From: Nageia nagi
Lineage: Eukaryota > Pinophyta
Assembly (NCBI GenBank): GCA_050084985.1
Contig: JBITNC010000001.1
Coordinates: 64,604,001 to 64,668,000, forward strand
Length of the DNA: 64,000 bases
Direction: 5' to 3'
A program made the translations under genes and the position numbers. Of this stretch, positions 25,826 through 36,931 are shown in pieces. The notes beneath the pieces are model-generated. The model was not told the origin of the DNA and searched no databases. It saw only the letters and a program-made list of their open reading frames with translations. Position 1 is the stretch's first letter. Each line of letters opens with the position of its first letter.

Positions 25826-25905
25826 ATTAAACCTTAAACCCTAACCCCTAACCCTAAAACTTAAACCTTAGCCCTTAACATCAACCCTTTAAACCCTTAC
25901 CCTAG
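25826..25905 (+). repeat. short CCCTAA-like array
   Basis: Runs of TAAACCCTAACCCC-type units, i.e. telomere-like in the opposite orientation to arrays A1/A2. Immediately followed by the 25907-26150 segment that is duplicated at 34960-35195. Confidence 0.75.
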
Positions 25906-25906
25906 A

Positions 25907-26150
25907 AGCTAATGAAAGTCATTCCTAGAGGATTTTGTACATCAACCTTTGACCAATGACATTAACTACCATGTTAATAACTAAAAACAAAACATAAAAT
26001 TCCTTCTCAGCTCAAATATTGATCCCCCCATATAGTAATAATATTGAAAAATATATGAGCTCATAATTATCATTAATTGTTAAATCATATAATACATTGT
26101 ACATGAACATGATTCCATATCTAAATATATATTTATGCATGTATAGTAAC
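25907..26150 (+). repeat. duplicated segment D, copy 1
   Basis: Holds CATCAACCTTTGACCAA, ATTAACTACCATG, AATATATGAGCTCA and TTATGCATGTATA in the same order and spacing as 34960-35195. Both copies are followed by a CCCTAA-like array, so the segment and array were duplicated together, about 9 kb apart and in the same orientation. Confidence 0.8.
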
Positions 26151-26655
26151 CCTAACCCCAATCTCTTGCCCCTAACCCTTACCATTAACACTAACCCTAA
26201 CCTTAAATCATAACTAAAACCCTTAATCCTAACTATAACCCTTAAATGCTTACCTTAACTATAACCCTTAACCCCTTACCTTAACTACTTACCTTAACCT
26301 TAACCATAAACCCCAACCCTTAAACCCTAACCCCTAAACCCTAACCCTAACCCTTAACCCTAACCTCTAGCCCAAATCCCTAACCCCTTACCTTAACCCT
26401 AACCCTAACATGTTACCTTAACCCTTAACTCAAACCCAAAACCTTAACCCTTACCCCTAACCTTAAAACCCTAAACCATAACCTCTATCACCAACCCTAA
26501 ACCCTAGCCCTTAACCCTTACCCATAACCCTTAATCCCTAATATTAACCATAAACATCTAACCTTAACCACTAAATTATCCTAATCCTTACCCCAAACCC
26601 CTTAACCCTAACCTATAAACCCTAAACTTGTAACTATTAAAACCCTCTAACCTTA
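26146..26655 (+). repeat. degenerate CCCTAAA-like satellite array B1
   Basis: About 0.5 kb of ACCCTAACCCTTAACC-type units, C-rich on the plus strand and therefore inverted relative to A1/A2 (22.05-24.7 kb). The two orientations could pair as a long imperfect hairpin. Confidence 0.85.
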
Positions 26656-27861
26656 AACTTATAAAATATAATTTATTAATTTATTTAATTAAATTATTTA
26701 TACATACAATAAATTTATTGTTTTAAATTAAATATTTATTAATTTATTTAATTAAATTAAGTATGCATATAATTTTTTTTTAATTTTTATCTCCTAACAT
26801 TTTGGTTGATGGCATGCTTGATGGTGTACCTGATAAAAAAGAATGTCAACTACACCATTAGAAGGCACCTGAAACTCATAAAAATAAAAAAACAATAGCC
26901 CACAAACCCATCACTTCATTCCAAATATTGTAAAACATACCAAAAAGATTTTTAATTCAAATTTTTCTAGGGGAAAGCAAGAAGGGGGTTCTCTACAACA
27001 TTCTACCATATTATTTTACATATTTCCTAGTCAAGCAAGACTTTTCTACGAAATTCTAGTAAATTTTCATTTTTTTCTTGTAAATTTTTTTTTCCTCTTA
27101 AATGTAAAATTTGAAGTAAAAATTGTAGGGTATGTTAAATTTAGATAAAATTAGTAAAAACCTTAGGGTTTGTAAATTTGAGGATTTTCTAAAAGAATTT
27201 AAAAAAATACTAGGGTTTTTACCAAATTCTCTAAAAACCTTATAAAATTTGGAAAACTCCTTAGGGTTTTTACCAAATTTCTAGAAGAATTGGTAAAAAC
27301 TTATGTATTTTTGAAATTCTTAGTAAAAAACCTCAAATTTGATAAAAACACTAGGATTTTTTAAATTTTTAGACAATTTCAAAAAGTTTTTACTACAAAA
27401 CTAGACAAAATAAAAAAAAACAATCGAAAACACCTTAAGAAAACATCATAGAAAATCAGTTAGATAAAAATTTAGCAAAATTACCTAGTCCAATCTTCCT
27501 AGTCCACATTAGAAAATAAAATACTAAAATGAGTTATATATAAGATATATATATATTTTTAAATATAATTTAACATATATTTTTTTAGTAAATTTTTAAA
27601 ATATAATTTTTTTTATTTTCATAATTAACTTAATTAATAAATTTAATATTTTAATATAATTTAATATACCTTATTTTTCAACCCCCTTTATCCAAAGAAA
27701 TTTAACCTTCCCATCTTAAATTTTTTAACCCTTAATTTTTTAACACCTCTTTAACCTAATTTTTTAAACCCCTTTTAACCCCTCCTCACTACCTTGCCCC
27801 AACCTAAATTTTTTAACCCCTCTTACCTACATTTTTAACCACCCCACCCCCCACTAAACTT
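26656..27861 (+). other. AT-rich non-coding stretch of CACTA interior
   Basis: No gene. Diverged repeats with TAGGGTTTTTACCAAATT (about 27210-27360) and its near inverses. At 27700-27853 repeated AATTTTTTAACCCC units end in AACCACCCCACCCCCC, the inverse of the G-rich block near 23790. Confidence 0.5.
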
Positions 27862-27875
27862 AATATAGAAGGAAG

Positions 27876-28138
27876 ACCAGTAGTTTTGAGGGGAGTTGCT
27901 GAGAAAGCTAGTTGCTAAAAATCTTAAGTGGAAAAAGGGAGGCCCCATGTTCAAATCTCTTCCCCGCACATCCATGGTATCTAAAATCATATCAAGTTAT
28001 GGTAGGTGTGGATGAGACAAGGATCATGCCCTTGGTGGATTTTGATAGCATGGATGTCCCTCAATCATTGGCTCGAAGCCTAAGATAAACGATGCCCTAA
28101 AATAAGGGACAAAAGTGGTTTATTCAACAACAACCAAA
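27876..28138 (+). mobile_element. tRNA-type SINE with 14-bp target duplication
   Basis: A 263-bp insert is bounded by the perfect duplication AATATAGAAGGAAG (27862-27875 and 28139-28152). Inside, 27947-27959 holds ATGTTCAAATCTC, a good match to the RNA polymerase III B box, and GAGTTGCTGAGAAAGCTAG upstream is a plausible A-box region. The 3' end is TTCAACAACAACCAAA. Size, promoter and long duplication fit a plant SINE moved by LINE-type retrotransposition. Confidence 0.75.
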
Positions 28139-28386
28139 AATATAGAAGGAAGTTCTACATTAATGGATGAAGTTTACTTAATAATGTTGTAGACTTTTTT
28201 CATGTTAATGATCTTAATGTTTTTATGTTTTCAAAAGACTTTGATTTTAATATTTTTAAATAGATTTTTTAAGACTTGTAGAGATTTTTTTTAAATTAAT
28301 GATTTTAATATTTTTAAAATTTTAAAAGATATTATTTATTATATGTTTATTAATGGATTATTTATTTTATTTATTTAGATATTATC

Positions 28387-29600
28387 ATGAGCAATGAAGG
28401 AGGTGAGAGGAGGTCAAATTATGATGAAGAGAGGACCAATAAAAAAGAAAAGAAAACATCAACAGAACATGACATTGATAAAAAATATTCATAAGTATCA
28501 ATATGTACTATTTTATTATCAATATATTTTCTTTAATGCTACTTATTTTGTATGCTTAAGCAAGTGTTGAAAATTGCTAGTAAAATATTAACAAAAAAAG
28601 AAATGGTTAGGATGCAAGGTATCGGGTCCTCTCATTCTAGTTACAGTTGATTTACCAAGTCATCGCTACCTCCAACCACTCCATGTGGTAACTTTTTTCG
28701 ATGAGCTAATTTTTTAAAATATTTGAAATATTATTATTTTTTAATTTCTTATTAATCTTTCTTAATGTTTCATTATAAATTTGGTAAAGGTGGTGTAAGT
28801 ATTGAAACTACAAAGTCAATTAATCAAGACCCACCTACATTTCACACATCGATCGATTCACTTAGGGTTGAGATAAGAGTGAAACCTAATAATAAAATAA
28901 TTGAAGATCTAGAGTGTACATAAAATCAATACAATTATATTTGGAAATCAATACATTTAAATATATATTTGCAATATATTAATTTACTAATATTTTCAAA
29001 TATTATACAAGGAAAGTTTTTTATGAACATCTAAGGAAGTATGCACTCAACAATTTTGGGAAGACGTTAGATCTTGACAAGAAGTCACAAGATGAGAGTC
29101 ATACATCTTTTTTATAAATTATTATTAATAATATTTTGAAAAAAAAATATTACGCATGTAAAAATCTTATTTTCTAAAAAACTAAAAACTAATTTTCTAA
29201 AAAATTAAAAACTAATTTTTATAATTATGTATTTTGCAGGTAAAAGAAGATTTATAACTACTCTCAAAAAATATTTTAGAGATGGGTTCATTGTAAATTT
29301 TGCACTACAAAGGGTAGTAAGGACCCTAAGTTGGAAGAGAGACCAGTATAGATCACAAAGTCTCTTGACCTAGCTAAGTATACCCATTACCACAGAAAGG
29401 CTAACTATGATTTAAAAGTGTGAAAATAGTTGGTGGCTAAAATGAATGCATCCAAGGAGTATCATGCATTCACACAACCCTCACAATAGCAAAAAGCTTC
29501 ACGAGCACATGGATTTCTCATCTAGTTATCTATGGGTACATATCTTATGGGTTCTATAGGACAGCAAGGGCTTGATGCCACATTTATGAGTATAGTAATT
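28387..29600 (+). pseudogene. possible second CACTA gene (En/Spm transposase-like), exon fragments
   Basis: An ATG at 28387 follows a T-rich stretch ending TTTAG and opens a charged frame (MSNEGGERRSNYDEER). Later coding-like blocks are near 28790-28920 and, after a good acceptor TTTTGCAG at 29231-29238, 29240-29460, with TLKKYFRDGFIV, RTLSWKRDQYRSQSLDLAK and KMNASKEYHAF. The last part resembles the plant Ptta/En-Spm accessory transposase family in its Trp/Lys-rich pattern and S-K-E-x-H. Stops interrupt several blocks. It is transcribed away from tnp2. The family call is weak. Confidence 0.35.
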
Positions 29601-29819
29601 TAATGAATTCTTTAATATTTATACATACAATAATTAAATATTTATTAATTTATTTAATTATTATTATTTTTGTAATTATCCATATATGATCAACTTTCAA
29701 TAAAGGATGAAAGTAAATATAATGTTATAACCGAAATAATAATAATTAAGGTTATTTACAAAATAATTAAATTTTCTAATTAACTATGAAATAATAGGAA
29801 ATCCATTACATGAAGGATG
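29601..29819 (+). other. AT-rich spacer, nothing recognised
   Basis: Mostly A/T with TTTATTAATTTATTTAATTA-like runs. No coding or structural feature seen. The LTR element begins after it. Confidence 0.5.
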
Positions 29820-29824
29820 ATAAT

Positions 29825-30217
29825 TGAAGGAATTAGACCTACTCTAATTCTCAAGGTCCAAGACTAGGAAACTCAATCATTCAACATAACACCATTCACA
29901 CAAGATAACACAAATATAATGTGGTTCCTCCCTCCTTGGGAGTACATCCACAACTAGTTCTCTATTCTCAATCTATGCACCTCTTACTACAATTCTCTTC
30001 CTCTCCTACACAAACTAGTAGAGTAATCTTACTCCAAAAACTTAGTTATGTTACAAGAGGAGAGGCCCTCTATTTATAGCTTGAGAGCACCTCCCTAACC
30101 TCCCTTTAACCCAAGGGTAAGGTTAGGGTTACAATAAATGTATGACCTAACTTTAACCTACCAACTAACCCCATGGTAAGGTCAAAGTCCACACATAATA
30201 AAGAATTCAATTAATCC
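29825..30217 (-). repeat. truncated LTR, copy 1
   Basis: Starts TGAAGGAATTAG and matches the full LTR up to TTCAATTAATCC, then joins GC-rich leader (TCGCGCCCAGCTGG). The terminal ~85 bp of the full LTR are missing. Confidence 0.85.
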
Positions 30218-30928
30218 TCGCGCCCAGCTGGCGAGGGAGGAGGCTACGGGGAGGCGTTCTCACAAACAATGTGTAGACCCTTTCAATGTATCCATGTTGT
30301 GCATATCCCTTAAGCATTGCAGTCCATAGACTGCATTTCAGCGGGGCATTTTGTCAAACAATTCGTAGACCCTTTCAACGTACCGTTTTGTTACTTGACC
30401 CCCCCCCCAAATTTTTATATATAATTATATATATATATATATAAATGTTGATAACTATATTTTTTAAATATATATATAATATATATATATGCAAAAATCA
30501 TAAATTTTATGACAAACAGAACCCTCATAAACCCCCTTTTTTTTCTTTTAATGGGATTAGTGATTAATCAATGTTACTAACAAACAAAATGTTAGTAAAA
30601 AAAATTTGCATTACATAGTATCCTCTTAAAAGGTATATCATGTATTAAGCATTTTGTAAAAAACATGCTACTAACATAAGAGGTTAGTATAAAAAATGCT
30701 TGTCTTGCCATTTTGATCATATTTTACAAAAAATAAGCTCCAATATCTCACAAAATATGTTAGTATCTAATGCAATAATCCATAAGATAACCAAATGAGG
30801 AGAAAATTTATACCTTCTCTTAGAATTTACCTCACCAAGACCTTAAAATTGAAGGAATAAGAGCTTCCACACCAAAAAGAGCTTCCACACCAAGAAGAAG
30901 AGCTTCCACACCAAGCTCTGATACCAAT
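30218..30928 (-). other. leader-type interior, copy 1
   Basis: Contains a GC-rich start, a C10 run (30401-30410), AT microsatellites (30418-30490) and, next to the LTR, repeated GAGCTTCCACACCAA units and a primer site (AGCTCTGATACCA, inverse of TGGTATCAGAGCT). No coding. Confidence 0.75.
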
Positions 30929-31321
30929 TGAAGGAATTAGACCTACTCTAATTCTCAAGGTCCAAGACTAGGAAACTCAATCATTCAACATAACACCATT
31001 CACACAAGATAACACAAATATAATGTGGTTCCTCCCTCCTTGGGAGTACATCCACAACTAGTTCTCTATTCTCAATCTATGCACCTCTTACTACAATTCT
31101 CTTCCTCTCCTACACAAACTAGTAGAGTAATCTTACTCCAAAAACTTAGTTATGTTACAAGAGGAGAGGCCCTCTATTTATATCTTGAGAGCACCTCCCT
31201 AACCTCCCTTTAACCCAAGGGTAAGGTTAGGGTTACAATAAATGTATGACCTAACTTTAACCTACCAACTAACCCCATGGTAAGGTCAAAGTCCACACAT
31301 AATAAAGAATTCAATTAATCC
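30929..31321 (-). repeat. truncated LTR, copy 2
   Basis: Nearly identical to 29825-30217 and truncated at exactly the same base, showing that both descend from one deletion. Confidence 0.85.
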
Positions 31322-32038
31322 TCGCACCCAGTTGGCGAGGGAGGAGGCTGTGGGGAAGGTGTTCTCACAAACAATGCGTAGACCCTTTCAATGTATCCGT
31401 GTTGTGCATATCCCTCGAGCATTGCAATCCATAGACTGCATTTCGGTGGGGCATTTTGTCAAACAATTCGCAGACCCTTTCAACGTACCGTTTTGTTACT
31501 TGACCCCCCCCCCCAAATTTTTATATATAATTTTATACATATATATAAAATGTTGATAACTATATTTTAATTTTTAAATATATATATATATATATATAAT
31601 GCAAAAATCATAAATTTTATGACAAACAGAACCCTCATAAACCCCCTTTTTTTTCTTTTAATGGGATTAGTGATTAATCAATGTTACTAACAAACAAAAT
31701 GTTAGTAAAAAAAATTTGCATTACATAGTATCCTCTTAAAAGGTATATCATGTATTAAGCATTTTGTAAAAAACATGCTACTAACATAAGAGGTTAGTAT
31801 AAAAAATGCTTGTATTGCCATTTTGATCATATTTTGCAAAAAATAAGCTCCAATATCTCACAAAATATGTTAGTATCTAATGCAATAATCCATAAGATAA
31901 CCAAATGAGGAGAAAATTTATACCTTCTCTTAGAATTTACCTCACCAAGACCTTAAAATTGAAGGAATAAGAGCTTCCACACCAAAAAGAGCTTCCACAC
32001 CAAGAAGAAGAGCTTCCACACCAAGCTCTAATACCAAT
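31322..32038 (-). other. leader-type interior, copy 2
   Basis: Nearly identical to 30218-30928, with small differences in C-run and AT-microsatellite length. Ends at AGCTCTAATACCAAT, the primer site beside the full 5' LTR, with one mutation. Confidence 0.75.
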
Positions 32039-32515
32039 TGAAGGAATTAGACCTACTCTAATTCTCAAGGTCCAAGACTAGGAAACTCAATCATTCACAT
32101 AACACCATTCACACAAGATAACACAAATATAATGTGGTTCCTCCCTCCTTGGGAGTACATCCACAACTAGTTCTCTATTCCCAATCTATGCACCTCTTAC
32201 TACAATTCTCTTCCTCTCCTACACAAACTAGTAGAGTAATCTTACTCCAAAAACTTAGTTATGTTACAAGAGGAGAGGCCCTCTATTTATAGCTTGAGAG
32301 ACCTCCCTAACCTCCCTTTAACCCAAGGGTAAGGTTAGGGTTACAATAAATGTATGACCTAACTTTAACCTACCAACTAACCCCATGGTAAGGACAAAGT
32401 CCACACATAATAAAGAATTCAATTAATCCCTTAAGGTATCTACATATCCTTTAAGTGATTAATTGAATTTACAAGGAGTTTAGATATTCATAATATTTCA
32501 TTACAAATTCTAACA
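32039..32515 (-). repeat. full-length LTR, copy 3 (5' LTR on minus strand)
   Basis: 477 bp, TGAAGGAATTAG to AAATTCTAACA on the plus strand, i.e. TGTTAGAATTT...CCTTCA in its own orientation. This is the same LTR family as 45222-45718. Confidence 0.85.
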
Positions 32516-32520
32516 ATAAT

Positions 32521-33250
32521 GACCTAATTGATCTTGACCTATAAAAATTAGATTTACAAAATATACAAACTTGTACTTTACTTGTGATGATGAACGAAGG
32601 TGAAATCTAATTGAAAGAGGATAAATGATAAGCTTTCCCAAAATACAAAGCCATGAATCTAACTTCAAACCAGTAACAATGCTAGAAATATAGTTACATT
32701 ACCTGGTTACCATTTTAGAATACCTTGCCCTTTTGCTCAATATCATCATCCCACCTTCGATGCATGGAATCTTGCTTGCAAAGGAATGAAAGATCGCATG
32801 AATGTAGAGCTTAGAGTATAACAAAATCCAAAGGTGATAAGTGGCATTAAGAAACATAAGTCAAGAATGATACAAGTATATTGCCACCTATCAAGGATTC
32901 AATATTATGTCATATCATGTCATATTTTTGGTCATGCATAACCCCTCCACCTTTATAGGCAATAGGTCTAGCGCTAAGGCTCCTCCTTAGGATTATTGTG
33001 ATGTCGAGTTGACCTATAACCATAAAATATAAAGGTAGATGAAATTACACATGGAAAAGAGAATTTATTTAATAATTTAAATAAATTATTTCAAACACCT
33101 AAAAGGGTATTTTAATGAAATTAAAATTCCTTTTTAGATGTTAACATACAGACTGAAAGAAGGTTTCACAAAGCTTGTTGAAATGGTGGATGTTGAAATG
33201 TTAAGAAAGTAGGAAAATCTTAGTTGCTTTAAATTAATTAATTATATTTA
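32521..33250 (+). other. CACTA interior, no gene recognised
   Basis: AT-rich. A tract with CACCTTTATAGGCAATAGG and an ending near AAATTCCTTTTTAGATGTTAACA (33118-33146) resembles a decayed, reversed gypsy LTR, but no partner LTR was found. Confidence 0.35.
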
Positions 33251-33289
33251 ATTTTAAATGTTAATTTAGGCTTTAAATATTTTACTTAG

Positions 33290-33965
33290 AGTTAAAAATA
33301 TCGACTTAAGGTTTAAGGGTTTATAGTTCTACTAGGGTTTAGCATTTATGGGTTTAAGTATTTAGAATTTTAGATTTTAAAGATTAAGAGATTAAGGGTT
33401 TTATGGTTTAGGGCTTAAGGTTTTAAATATTTAGGGTTTTAAGGGTTTAAGAGTTTAGGATTTTAAGGTGTAGGGGTTAGAATTTAGGATGTATAATTTA
33501 GGGTTTTATCATTTTAAGATTTAGAATTTTACAATTTTAGGGTTTAGGGTTTTAACATTTAAGGTTTAGGGTTTAAGGCCTTAAGAATTTTAGGGTATAT
33601 AGTTTTTAGGGTTTAGGGGTTAGGGTATAGGCATTTTAGGATTTAAGGTTTAAGGGTTTAGGGTTTTCAAGGTTAAGTGTTTAGGAGTTTGTGATTTAAG
33701 AGTTTATGATTTTACAATTTTAAGGTTTAGAGTTTTAGGGCTTAAGGGTTTAGAGTTTAGGGTTTTAGGGTTTATGGTTTAAGGGCTTAAGGATTTAAGT
33801 TTTAGGTTTTTAGGAGTTTAAGGATTTAAGGTTTTATGATTTTAAGTTTTAGGGTTTTAAGGTTTAGGGTTTATAATTTAAGGGCTTAAGGTTTTTAGGG
33901 TTTAGAAGCTTAAGGTTTAAGGGTTTATAGGGTCTCACAATTTTTGGGTTTAAAGGTTTACCATT
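33290..33965 (+). repeat. degenerate TTTAGGG-like satellite array A3
   Basis: Plus-strand G-rich telomere-like units with frequent TTTTAGGG and TTTAAGGG variants, similar in kind to A1/A2 but with more 8-bp units. Confidence 0.85.
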
Positions 33966-33984
33966 AGACTTAAGATAATAAAAA

Positions 33985-34262
33985 TATGAATTAGTTTCTT
34001 AAATATATAACTTAGGTTAGTAAATATTTCACATAGGTTAAGCTTAAATTAGTAAAAATTTAACTTATGTTAAGCTTAGGCTAGAAAATTTTGACTTTGG
34101 TTAGTAAATTTTTTACTTAGCTAGGTTAGTAAAAATATGACTTAGATTAGACTTAGGTAAATAAAAATTTGACTTATATTAAACTTAGGTTGCTAAAACT
34201 TTAACTTAGGTCAAACTTATTTGGTTAGTAAAAAATTAATTTATATTAGATTTATTAGGTTT
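33985..34262 (+). repeat. TTAGACTTAGGTTAGTAAAAA minisatellite, copy 1
   Basis: About nine ~30-bp units built around ACTTAGGTTAGTAAAAATTTG with drift. The same block occurs at 35706-35960. Confidence 0.8.
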
Positions 34263-34905
34263 AAAGGTTTAGGGTTTTGAGGGTTTAATATTTTAGGGTT
34301 TAAGGGTTTAGAGTTTAGGTTTTATGGTTTAGGGTTTTATGATTTAGGATTTTATGATATTTTCAAGGTTTTAACATTTAAAGTTTAAGGTTAAAGGGCT
34401 TAAGGATTTTAGGGTTTAGGGTATAAGGTTTTAAGAGTTTAGGGGTTAAGGTATATGATTTTAGGGTCTAAGGTATAGAGTTTTTAGGATTTAGGGGTTT
34501 AAGATTTTCTTTAGGGTTTTTAGGATTCAAGGTTTACGAGTTCTGGGTTTAAGGTTTTTTATTTTACAATTTTAAGGTTTAGAATTTAGAGTTTGAGGGC
34601 TTAAGGGTTTTAGGGTTTACAATTTTAGGAGTTTAAGGTTTAGGGTTTAAGGTTTTATGATTATAAGGTTTAAAATTTTAATTTTTAGACTTTATAGTTT
34701 AAAGGGTTAAGGGTTTTAGGGTTTAGGGTTTAATATTTTAAGGCTTACGGGTTTACCATTTTATAATTTTAGGGTTTAGGATATTAAGGTTTAGGGTTTA
34801 TAGTTAAGGGCTTAAGGGTTTTAAGGTTTAGGAGCTTAAGGTTTAAGGGTTTAGGGTTTTATGATTTTTAGGTTTTATTACGGTTTAGGGTTAGACTTGA
34901 GCTAA
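34263..34905 (+). repeat. degenerate TTTAGGG-like satellite array A4
   Basis: Second part of the G-rich array after the minisatellite, with TTTTAGGGTTTA-type units. Confidence 0.85.
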
Positions 34906-34959
34906 TAAAAAATGCATTAGTTTATTAAAAATATAACGTAGGTTAGCATAATATAACTC

Positions 34960-35195
34960 AAAAGATAATGAAAATTAATCCCATAAGACTTTGTCCATCA
35001 ACCTTTGACCAAGGACATTAACTACCATGCCAATAACCAAAACCAAAATATAAAATTCCTTCTTAGCTTAATTATCGACCCCCATGTAGTAACAATATTG
35101 AAAAATATATGAGCTCACACTTATCATTATTTGTTAAATCATATAATATATTATATATGATTCCATATCTAAATATATTTTTATGCATGTATATT
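34960..35195 (+). repeat. duplicated segment D, copy 2
   Basis: Homologous to 25907-26150 over about 240 bp (CATCAACCTTTGACCAA, AATATATGAGCTCA, TTATGCATGTATA), with scattered substitutions and small deletions. Also followed by a CCCTAA-like array. Confidence 0.8.
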
Positions 35196-35705
35196 AACCC
35201 TAATCCCAAATGCTTACCCCTAACCCTTATCATTATCACTAACCCTAACCTTAATCCTTAAATCATATCCATAACCCTAAGTCCTAACCCTAACCCTTAA
35301 TTGCTTATCTTAACCCTAACTACTTACCTTAACCCTATTTGTAACCCTAATTGTAACCCTTAACCCTTAAACCATAACCCCTAAACCCTAAACTCTAATC
35401 CAAATCTATAAACCTTAACCCAAACCCCTTGCCTTAACCCTAACCCTTAACCTATTACCCTAACCCCTAACCTAAACCCAAAACCCTAACCCTTACCCCT
35501 AACCCTAAAACTTTAACCCCTAAACCCCTACCCTTGAACCCTAATCCATAACCCTAACCTCTAACCCAAACCCCTAACACCTAACCCCTAGCCCAAACCC
35601 CTTACCTTAACCTAACCCCTAGCCCAAACCCTTTACCTTAACCTAACCCTTAACCCATTACCCTAACCCCTAACCCAAACCCTTAAACCCTAACCCCTAA
35701 CCCTT
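35196..35705 (+). repeat. degenerate CCCTAAA-like satellite array B2
   Basis: C-rich on the plus strand; TAACCCTAACCCCTAACC-type units. It repeats the organisation of B1 after segment D. Confidence 0.85.
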
Positions 35706-35960
35706 AAATATTTAACATAGCTTAGGCTTAAATTAGTAAAACTTTAACTTATGTTACACTTAGGTTAGAAAAACTTTGACTTATGTTAGTAAAAGTTTTG
35801 CCTATCTAGGTTAGTAAAAATATGACTTAGATTAGACTTAGGTCAATAAAAATTTGGTTTATGTTAGACTTAGGTCACTAAAACTTTAACTCAAGTTAGA
35901 CTTATTAGGTTAGTAAAAATCTGACTTAGATTATATATATTAGGTTACAAACAATTTGGC
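35706..35960 (+). repeat. TTAGACTTAGGTTAGTAAAAA minisatellite, copy 2
   Basis: Matches 33985-34262 unit by unit in the same order, including GACTTAGATTAGACTTAGGT. Confidence 0.8.
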
Positions 35961-36327
35961 GTAGGTTCGTAAAAATTTAACTTAAATAATTTGATACTAT
36001 TTTTGCTTTTAATATACACTAATAACATTAAATCTTTCATTTGTAATAGTTTTTATGCTATTAATTAATTAATTATGATTTGATATTCAAGAAATGATTT
36101 TTAGTTTATAATTGTTTACTAACATTTGTTTAATTATCACTTTTAGGATTCTTTTGGAGTGCCTACTGATCAGGGGTTACAATGGATACAGATCAACCAA
36201 AGGAAGAACACCATGGCAACGAGCATGATGATATTGATTGATATAGAGTAGGGGATAATGATGAAGGAAGTGAGAGTTTCTAAATTAGATGATAGTGATT
36301 TGTGTACATGTTCATTACATACATTTT

Positions 36328-36389
<62 letters not shown>

Positions 36390-36931
36390 ATATATATAAT
36401 GTATATATATTGTGTTTTTAATGTGTTTACAAATTATGATGAGTTTCAAATTTTTGGTTCTATTAAATTTAATAATATTTAATTTATTTCAATTCAATTA
36501 AATATAATTAATAAAATTCACTATAATAAATTAATTAATTTAAAAATTCATTCAATTAAATTTTAAAAATATAATATAAAAAATTCAAAAATATCATTAA
36601 AAATGCAAAAAGTCAAAATTATTATTTTAAATGCAAAAATTATTTTTTTCAATTCAAATTTCTTGATGTTATTCACTATGTTATTCTTTATGAAACACAC
36701 AAAATGAAATTTTTTTTATGTATTTCTTGATGATATTTATGATGAAAATAGTAATCATATTACTTACTTGGTGACAAAAATTCTAACGGTAATGATGACG
36801 TGTTTTGATGAAATACTTGATAGAAATACAATCGATGCTTTTGATAAACACATTAACATCATCAATATCATCAAGCATTTTTAATTAAAAAAAATACATT
36901 ATGGCTTGATGTTATACCTGATGCTTGACCC
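35961..36931 (+). other. CACTA right subterminal region with short coding-like piece and microsatellite
   Basis: 36184-36240 reads MDTDQPKEEHHGNEHDDID, an acidic piece that could be an exon remnant. 36328-36390 is a (TACA)n(TA)n microsatellite. The last 250 bp have short direct repeats around GATGATATT and TTGATGTTAT, possible transposase-binding subterminal repeats. Confidence 0.4.

Larger units (their letters stand above)
29825..32515 (-). mobile_element. gag-pol-less copia-type LTR element with three LTR copies (solo-leader multimer)
   Basis: Flanked by the perfect 5-bp duplication ATAAT (29820-29824 and 32516-32520). On the minus strand it reads: full LTR (32039-32515), interior (31322-32038), truncated LTR (30929-31321), interior (30218-30928), truncated LTR (29825-30217). 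Both truncated LTRs lack the same ~85 bp (the U3 start) and join the interior at the identical base. Interiors are near-identical leader sequence starting at a tRNA-Met primer site; no gag or pol. LTRs resemble those of the young copia (45222-53939), so it is probably mobilised by that family. One internal deletion followed by unequal exchange between LTRs explains the structure. Confidence 0.85.

Noticed and set aside
22050-26655. Chromosome end or true telomere
   Set aside because: Units are heavily degenerate, occur in both orientations, and are flanked by transposon ends and gypsy coding on both sides.
36258-36482. 74-codon frame as a gene
   Set aside because: Runs through a (TACA)n(TA)n microsatellite; residues are repeat translation.
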